A DNA stretch of 64,000 nucleotides from NCBI GenBank assembly GCA_950295325.1, contig OX485805.1, positions 25,653,501-25,717,500 of the forward strand, written 5' to 3'. The notes beneath the pieces were generated by a model. The model searched no databases. It worked only from the letters and a program-made list of their open reading frames with translations, and had not been told where the DNA came from. The stretch is from Polytrichum commune (Eukaryota > Streptophyta > Polytrichopsida > Polytrichales > Polytrichaceae). The translations under genes and the position numbers were made by a program. Shown here piece after piece: positions 57,900-64,000 of the stretch; the first letter of the stretch is position 1; each line of letters begins with the position of its first letter.

Positions 57900-59180
57900 A
57901 ATAAAAATGAAGATACATTTTTGATAGGATTCATGATTGTGTAATGGCGTAGTTGCCATAAACATGACCCTCAACTTCAAATGATCGGATGTTGCTTGAC
58001 AATAATAATAATTTTTTCCACAATGTTTTCCTAGATGTAGTTATTGGAATTGTCTAGTATCTCTTACAAATTGATTATAGAATTTCATGAAATTAGGGTT
58101 ACCTACTCTACCTCATGAAGTGCTCACATCTCAAGAGACATTTTACCAATTCGATTGCTTCGAGATCACATGCCCATGCTTTGCAACAAATTAATTACCA
58201 ACTTCTAGTATATGTAGATAGACCTAATCCTATCATATTTCTAATGCAAGTAATGAGATAGGTGGTTATAAGATCTCTCAAAGTTTTCACTTTTGAATTC
58301 ACTAGGGGGAGGGTCAAAAAATACTAATTCTACTCTTAACCATACAAATACAATCCATTTCAACAATTCGATCGCTTCAAGATCATTTCATGCTTGCAAA
58401 AAAACTTCCCACCAACTTTCATTGGGGTTATGGCATGTGTAGATTCACTAGGAGAAAACTTCTTCATCCCAACCATCCGTTACAACTCATGGCGAGAAAA
58501 CGCATAAACAAATCATTTTCGGTTGTCCACTAGAGGTTTTTAGTTGCCAATTCTCCCAAATCTACGACCAAAAACCTCCAGTCAACAACCCAACTGACTT
58601 GTTTTATGCATATTCTCACTATGAGTTGCAGCGGACATATTTTTCAAGACTCTTAACTTCTAAATTCCCTATGGGTCTCAGAGCCAAGAATACCCTTTCT
58701 ATTTCAAACCATACAGATGATGTTGCTCCTCCGATGATACCTTAAAAAAATCTATCTTTTATGATAGACATTCTCCAGAAACCTAAATTGAAGATGTTAT
58801 TTTATAGCACATCCTAGAAAATGCTCTACCCCAACACCCAAGCAAGATAACACGTGAGCGACCAACACATGATGCTCCACCACATGGGGAGCAATTAAAG
58901 CTTTCAACGTCTTAAAGTTTGGTCTTGCTTCAAACGCTATAATGGGGTAAAGGACCTCTAACCTATTCCTTAGTTGAACTTGCCACCTAGACTTACTCAT
59001 GTAGGACCCCAAGAGTTTCTCTATATATAATAGGTTACTTAAAACCCTTTGTCTTTCATGAAGGACTTGCCTCGTAGTGGGGCCCTATATGTAACTTACC
59101 CTAGGTGATAAGCAGGTTTGTTGGGTCCTTGCCAAATAGTGTAAATAAATGAAGTGAAAGAGTACGGTTGTGGTGATTTG
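57900..59180. other. Spacer, no gene recognised
   Basis: Only short, unsupported frames occur on both strands. No repeat structure was recognised. Confidence 0.5.
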
Positions 59181-59263
59181 TCTTTGGGCCAGAGCCCAAC
59201 ATTGGGTGCCCATGCCCGTGCCCATGCCCATGCCCATACCCACCCATGCCCATGGGTTTTGGG

Positions 59264-59405
59264 TGGGCATGGGTGCGATATTATGTTCATGGGCGGGCAT
59301 GGGTGGGCGTGGGTGCGATATTATTTTTCATGGGTGGGCGTGGGTGTGATATTATTTTTCATGGGTGGGCGTGGGTGCGATATTATTGTTCATGGGTGGG
59401 CATGG
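59264..59405 (+). repeat. 36-bp minisatellite at the hAT left end
   Basis: About four units of the pattern GTGGGTGCGATATTATTTTT followed by CATGGGTGGGC. Just outside, at 59210-59250, is an inverted run of GCCCATGCCCATGCC. Subterminal repeats are binding sites for transposase in characterised hAT elements; here that role is inferred. Confidence 0.85.
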
Positions 59406-59484
59406 GCTATAGCAAAGCATATTGAATGAGCTCTCATTCAAATGCTTTCGACGGTTGCGTGGAGCATATTGAATGAGCATTGAG

Positions 59485-60226
59485 CTTGAGTTCAGTATGT
59501 ATGAGACATACAAGGTCACTGATCTTGAAAAAAATGAGATCATTGCAGCACGGGAAGGTCACTTCATTGTCAAGTTGACACCACATGCGGACAAAGTTTG
59601 CTACCCCTATATTACATGCCATATATAATTTTAAAATTTATGATATTTTTTCTACATATACATAACCATTGATAGTATCTTTTGTATACTTTTTTGAAAT
59701 TTTTAGTCATCTTTATTTGTTTTAGTAAATTTTTTAGTTCAATTCTGTGTCATTCTAGTTAGAAACGGTATGTTTAATGAAAAAAACAAATCATCAAATT
59801 TAGTTACCACTTTTGACTATGTCATAGGTACTGTGTATATCTACTCATGAAAAAAACTTGATAAAATTTTGACCCATTTTGGTGGTGCAACTTACCAAAA
59901 GAAGATTTTTTTTGGTCGCACGTGGTGTTCAACTTGACAATGGAGTGATCTACCCGTGCATTGCAGCGGTGAGCTTAGCATTGCCAGTGAAGCATGATAC
60001 TACTGTTAAATTTAGTATTCTCTTGTGGTGGAAGTTGAAAGGAGCCCCCACATTCCCCATTATGTCGCACGTGGCACGTTCGGTTTTATGCATCCCTGCA
60101 TCCAGCTCCAAATCGGAGTCAAACTTCTCGGATGCAGGGAATACGCTAACCAAGAAGCGCTCCGCGCTGAAGCCAGCGACAATGAACGACCTTTTATTTG
60201 TCCGATCCAACCAAGACTTGGTGTAG
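59485..60226 (+). pseudogene. hAT transposase C-terminal part, interrupted
   Basis: After 59966 the plus frame reads WWKLKGAPTFPIMSHVARSV, CIPASSSKSESNFSDAG and KKRSALKPATMNDLLF. This is the hAT C-terminal dimerisation domain (FPxLSxxARxxLxIPASSxxSERxFSxAG...RxxLxP), ending at the TAG at 60224-60226. The stretch 59485-59548 (MYETYKVTDLEKNEIIAA) reads in the same frame once the nested 410-bp element plus one target copy is disregarded. The BED zinc finger and catalytic D-D-E part are missing. Family members normally have SERxFS; here it is SESNFS, a further sign of decay. Confidence 0.88.
59549..59958. mobile_element. 410-bp MITE nested in the hAT transposase remnant
   Basis: The ends CACGGGAAGGTCACTTCATT and, inverted, CACGGGTAGATCACTCCATT continue for about 45 bp with few mismatches. 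They are flanked by an exact 8-bp duplication, CATTGCAG (59541-59548 and 59959-59966). The 8-bp size points to the hAT superfamily. The interior is AT-rich and non-coding. Confidence 0.85.
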
Positions 60227-60246
60227 GCGGGTTATGCACATTACAC

Positions 60247-60540
60247 AATTTTTGAATACTTGAGCACAATTTTTGAATATATGAGTGCAATTTTTGAATA
60301 CATTGGCATAATTTTTGAATATATGGGTGCAATTTTTGAATACATGGGCGCAATTTGAATAGCATGGGTGGGCATGGGTGGGCATGGGTGGACACATTCA
60401 TGCTATGGGTGGGCATGGGTGGGCATGGGTGGACACATTCATGCTATGGGTGGGCATGGGTGGGCATGGGTAGACACATTCATGCTATGGGTGGGCATGG
60501 GTGGGCATGAGTGGACGCATGTCATGCTATGGGTGGGCAT
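60247..60540 (+). repeat. Two minisatellites at the hAT right end
   Basis: At 60247-60356 a unit of about 21-22 bp (CAATTTTTGAATAYATGRGYG) is repeated five times. At 60361-60540 a 47-bp unit, containing GGGTGGGCATGGGTGGGCAT and GGACACATTCATGCTAT, is repeated about four times. Both lie inside the hAT boundaries. Confidence 0.9.
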
Positions 60541-60624
60541 AGGTCGCTGCTGATGGTCATGGTCTGGGTATGGGTACAAATTCGAAGGGAAATGTTGGGC
60601 TCTGCTTTGGGCCGAATTCCGGTA

Positions 60625-61276
60625 CAATGAACGGGGAGAACCGAGAGCTAGTTATGGATGCACCGGTGGAGTTTGAGAAATAACCGGTTGAAGTTCAAGG
60701 CTTCAGGAAAATGACCCATCATTTTAAGAGGAATCTATGGAATATGCCTCAAATTAATAAAGAATGACCGAAAGATCACAACATGTAACCTAGTGGACTT
60801 GGAAACACTAGGATCTTGACCGATTGTGCCCAAAAAACTCCCCGGACACTGTTCCAGTAAGTTTGCATATTATTCATCTGATGTAGCATGTTGTTGTTGT
60901 TATTGTTGTTGTTGTTTTGGAGCGCTTGACCACTTGGCTAGTTTTTTTTTGTCAAGTAGAGAGACGATTTCACGGCCGGGGAATCAAACCGCCAACCACT
61001 CCATTCGGTTTGGGTACCTTTCGGACTGTAGCGTGTTCTCTTCAAGCAATGTCTGGGGAGATTTTTGGGCATAATCGGTCAAAATTCTAGTGTTTCTAAG
61101 TCCAACTGGTTACATTGTTGTGATCTTTCGGTCATTCTCTATTAATTTGAGGCATATTCTTATAAATTCCTCTAGAATGATGGGTAAATTTTCTTGAGGT
61201 CTTGAAGTTCAACTGGTTATTTCTCAAACTCAAACGGTTCATATGTAACTAGCGGTCAGTTCTCCCCGTTCATTTG
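60625..61276. mobile_element. Foldback element with arms of about 235 bp
   Basis: The left arm (60625-60860) and inverted right arm (61045-61276) match over most of their length: AATGAACGGGGAGAAC, GAGAAATAACCGGTTGAA, GAGGCATATT/AATATGCCTC, AATGACCGAAAGATCACAAC, GACTTGGAAACACTAGGATC and CCCCGGACA/TGTCTGGGG. A loop of about 190 bp lies between them. It has no coding capacity and begins 12 bp after the hAT target duplication. Clear target duplication not identified. Confidence 0.85.
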
Positions 61277-61361
61277 CCTTCAAGGCTCCAAATGGCACTC
61301 ACAAGGAAAAACAATTCAATTTTTTTTATTGGGGTATTAACCATGTAGGTGGGATGTATTG

Positions 61362-61624
61362 CACACTAAATAGGGTCATTAGTGTAACTAACACTAATTT
61401 CTCTAACATCTCATGAATATCTATTATAACACTTACTTTTACTATGATCTAGTATCTGTATGATTCGACCAAAATTGTATTAGAGATAAATCGTTGCATT
61501 GAATAAGTAAGAAAATAAACTCACATGGTTTCACATGTTTTCATGTGTGGAATTGACATTAACTTAGTAACTTGGAATCGCAAGTCAATGTAGTAAAGGT
61601 CACACTAATGACCCTATTTGGTAT
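61362..61624. mobile_element. MITE with CACTAAATAGGGTCATTAGTG ends
   Basis: The left end CACTAAATAGGGTCATTAGT is mirrored at 61601-61620 with one or two changes. The interior of about 215 bp is AT-rich and non-coding. The terminus shares CACTAAATAGG...ATTAGTGT with the element at 63273-63610. Confidence 0.75.
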
Positions 61625-61639
61625 AGGTAGTAGGTGCTT

Positions 61640-63120
61640 TAAGCAATGAGACCTCCGTGTGCGGCACATTAAATCATTCTTTTACAAAAGTTGGATGTTT
61701 CAACTAGGAGACAAGATGAAAGGGTAAAGCTTGGATTGGGCCATGTTGCTTGTAATGTTGTGTGCATAGGTTGAGTCATAGTTTTGACAATGTTTGCCAA
61801 TAAGGTATAACGTATTTGTGTAAGAAAATTACACACACTTGCACTTCCAAAAATCACAATTAAAATAAGGCAAGGAGGTACGATTTCCAATCCGAAATTT
61901 GTTGACATTTTATCACAATTTTGCTAACAAAACACGACTTTCAACACACAACTTTCATCAATAAAAGGTTCAAAGCACAAGAAAAAACCAACACGAATAA
62001 CACATGCATACCTCAGTGCACAGTCGCACCGTGAACTGAAAAGTTCAAAAACACTCGATTCAAGGTCATTAGTCACGATATCAACTAGTATATATAAAAA
62101 TGGACTACTTGCCAAAATTCCAAGAGCGCCACTATTTCCAAGTGCCTTCAAAAAATTTCCCACAAAGTTCAATTTCTAAATATCAAATGTATGTTGGGCA
62201 AAGTCAAACACCTCCCATCCATTTTAGCATAACCGTGGATTCATGTGCCACTCAAACATTCATAAACTATTGAAAGGTGCAAGGGAGAAACTCCCTATGA
62301 AAACAAGTGAGTTTTTTAGAGGCTCCAAAGCTAACAACTCCACTAAGTATGTGTGGTCCACTTCCTCATGAAGTGGGCGCCCAATGTTCAAACTTCATGG
62401 GGCTTGGTGCAAATGTGTTGATCAAAGTCACAAATGCCGAGCTGTATACGCGTGTCTATATATATAAAAAACGGCAGCCAAACTAACGTAACAAGACAAC
62501 CCAACATCTAAAGAATGTGCCGACATAAGTCTTAGTTAGTAAGACATTTGGAGATTCAATGCATTGGAAGCGTAGAAGATAGTGTGTTATATATATATGA
62601 TATAAGTAGTGGATTGAAAGCACCGACATCATAAGCTAGGGTGCCGGGTTTTTTGGGGGAAAGAGAAGACATTTCTTAAGGGCCCAATGATCCCAAATCT
62701 TCCCCAATCGCCTACAAACATTCCAAACCTTGGACACCTGACAAAATAATTATAGTTGACTAGATTTGTTTTCAATACATTATAGGGAATCACTATAGTT
62801 AACTAGAAAATTTTCAAATTGTTTTGAAGAAAAAATCTAATTAACTAGGAGAAATTGAAGACTAGGTTCAAGAGCAATGATAGTTAATTAGAGAAAGTCC
62901 AAGTATTATTATATATTCAAAGAAGTTCGCCTCTTGGTTTGCTTTAGTTGAGGGTTTTTAATATGCTCGGGTCATTGAGGATCATCCAAAGATGTCTTTA
63001 TATGATCACCCATAGTGTTGGGCTCTGGAACAACCTCCATGTACACCACCAACACAAATAACACAAGAGTGACACTATAACAATACAACACTACAAAAAA
63101 ATTCTGTGTACGGGTTGTGC
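61640..63120. other. AT-rich spacer, no gene recognised
   Basis: Only short frames without family resemblance occur. An (AT)n-like stretch lies at about 62590. Nothing else was recognised. Confidence 0.5.
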
Positions 63121-63132
63121 TCAACTTTAGTT

Positions 63133-63207
63133 AACTAGATATTTAACTAACTAGATATTTAACTAACTAGATATTTAACTAACTAGATATTTAACTAACT
63201 AGATATA
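63133..63207. repeat. 16-bp tandem repeat, about 4.6 units
   Basis: The unit AACTAGATATTTAACT is repeated exactly four times from 63133 and then partly. The related motif GTTAACTAGA also recurs singly in the preceding 450 bp, so the array probably grew from local sequence. Confidence 0.95.
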
Positions 63208-63272
63208 ACCATATTTAACTAGATTTTTTGGTAGGTCAAACCGCGAACAACTATAGTTACACTAGGCAACTA

Positions 63273-63610
63273 CACTAAATAGGTAGATTAGTGTTGGAAA
63301 CACTAATAGTCGACGAAAACGGTAAATGTAAATTGTCTCTATAGTGTTAGAACACTAAATGTCAACTCTAACACTATTTGTACCAAGTAGTAACTTTAAA
63401 TATTTACATGAGCGCATTTAGTGTTAGATGATATTTTGTAAATCTTGGAATGAAGAATTGAAGGAAGAAGAATATGAGAACCTCGTAAAAGGTATAATTT
63501 GTTCAAACCCTATTCAAACACTAATTGTAATATCAGTTGAAAATTAGTGTTTTAGGTAACTATTGCATCTAACACTAATCTTCATCTAACACTAATCTAC
63601 CTATTTAGTG
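63273..63610. mobile_element. MITE with CACTA...TAGTG ends
   Basis: 23-bp perfect inverted ends begin CACTAAATAGGTAGATTAGT (63273-63295) and are mirrored at 63588-63610. Further CTAACACTAAT repeats lie just inside. The flanking trinucleotides are CTA and TTA, so a 3-bp duplication as in CACTA elements is possible but imperfect. The 338-bp element has no coding capacity. Confidence 0.75.
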
Positions 63611-64000
63611 TTACCTAATACTTGAATTAGTTGCTTAGTTGTCCAAGGTTTAAAACATTCATTCTAGTTTAGTAGTTGTGTAAATAAAATGTGAATTTAA
63701 TTCTGCAGAGGGCACGTTTGAAAAGTTGAGATATTCCATGACCAAAAAGGAGAAAATACATACATAATTTAGAGCGCATATGGACTTTTGGGAGTATAAG
63801 GTACATCTAGATCAAATAAACTCCTCTTGGGAGAAACCTTAGGAGAGCTTTAGGGTTTACTTACCCTTCCCCCAAAATTCAAAGTGCCCTATTTATTTGT
63901 ACAAAAGAGTATTTGATCAAACTTTGGCTTACAAAGTATGGGAGGGTATTATATTGCACATGTTATGTTGAGTGCTCTCCGAGCAGGGTTCATGCATGTC

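Larger units (their letters stand above)
59190..60604 (+). mobile_element. Non-autonomous hAT transposon with intact ends
   Basis: The termini CAGAGCCCAACATT are perfect 14-bp inverted repeats with the CAGRG start typical of hAT. They are flanked by an exact 8-bp target duplication, CTTTGGGC (59182-59189 and 60605-60612). Subterminal minisatellites (GTGGGCATGGG repeats on both sides, a GAATAYATGGGYG array at 60247-60356) flank a remnant transposase tail. At 1415 bp it is far too short to encode a full hAT transposase (about 600-700 aa). It is therefore a deletion derivative, moved in trans if at all. Confidence 0.93.

Noticed and set aside
59210-59430. GGGCAT-rich DNA as a coding glycine/tryptophan repeat
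   Set aside because: It is a subterminal minisatellite of the hAT element and reads openly only because the unit lacks stops.

Overview
This window is nuclear DNA from a land plant. The evidence is a set of multi-exon genes with GT-AG introns, plant-type proteins (a SYP31/32-like syntaxin, a plastid-type FabG with a transit peptide, a plant neutral ceramidase, proteasome RPT2), a Ty1/copia relic, and many small inverted-repeat elements. The species cannot be fixed from sequence alone. AT-rich, medium-length introns and heavily element-filled spacers fit a large plant genome. I saw no rRNA, tRNA, CRISPR or bacterial operon structure.

Five genes can be rebuilt exon by exon, and every reading frame closes: (1) a SED5-like Golgi Qa-SNARE, 6030-8861 (+), 5 exons, 355 aa; (2) a neutral ceramidase, 13654-21605 (-), 9 exons, 792 aa, with Thr where the catalytic Ser is expected; (3) a pirin-family cupin, 29407-32505 (-), 6 exons, 372 aa; (4) a plastid-type 3-oxoacyl-ACP reductase (FabG), 37356-41998 (-), 10 exons, 332 aa; (5) 26S proteasome ATPase RPT2, 48528-52319 (+), 6 exons, 447 aa. 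They are housekeeping genes with no shared pathway, apart from general membrane and lipid metabolism.

The left edge (1.4-3.45 kb, minus strand) is a mosaic of gene pieces: the last four exons of an aminopeptidase P gene, one exon of DXS (MEP pathway), and the first exon of a BAHD acyltransferase joined to the DXS piece inside a short shared motif. A 54-bp piece of the BAHD exon is repeated inside the mosaic. Just upstream of FabG (41.3-44.0 kb), promoter, exon 1 and exon 2 have been duplicated. The extra exon-1 copies are broken by expansion of a 14-bp unit at the codons for the NADPH-binding glycine motif.

Most of the remaining DNA is mobile or repetitive. A non-autonomous hAT element (59190-60604) has a perfect 8-bp target duplication and a second 8-bp-TSD element nested in its transposase remnant. 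Several PIF/Harbinger-like elements have 3-bp TAA duplications; one carries a 90-bp minisatellite, one has inserted into its own relative, and one sits in RPT2 intron 1. Two dispersed MITE families (here called A and B) populate the introns of ceramidase and FabG and the spacers. One family-B copy holds a 135-bp SINE-like insert with a 12-bp TSD, and another is split by a foldback element. Further features are a copia pol relic with its 3' LTR (24.05-26.4 kb), a 300-bp tandem array (57 kb), and a group of CACTAAATA-ended MITEs (33, 61 and 63 kb).
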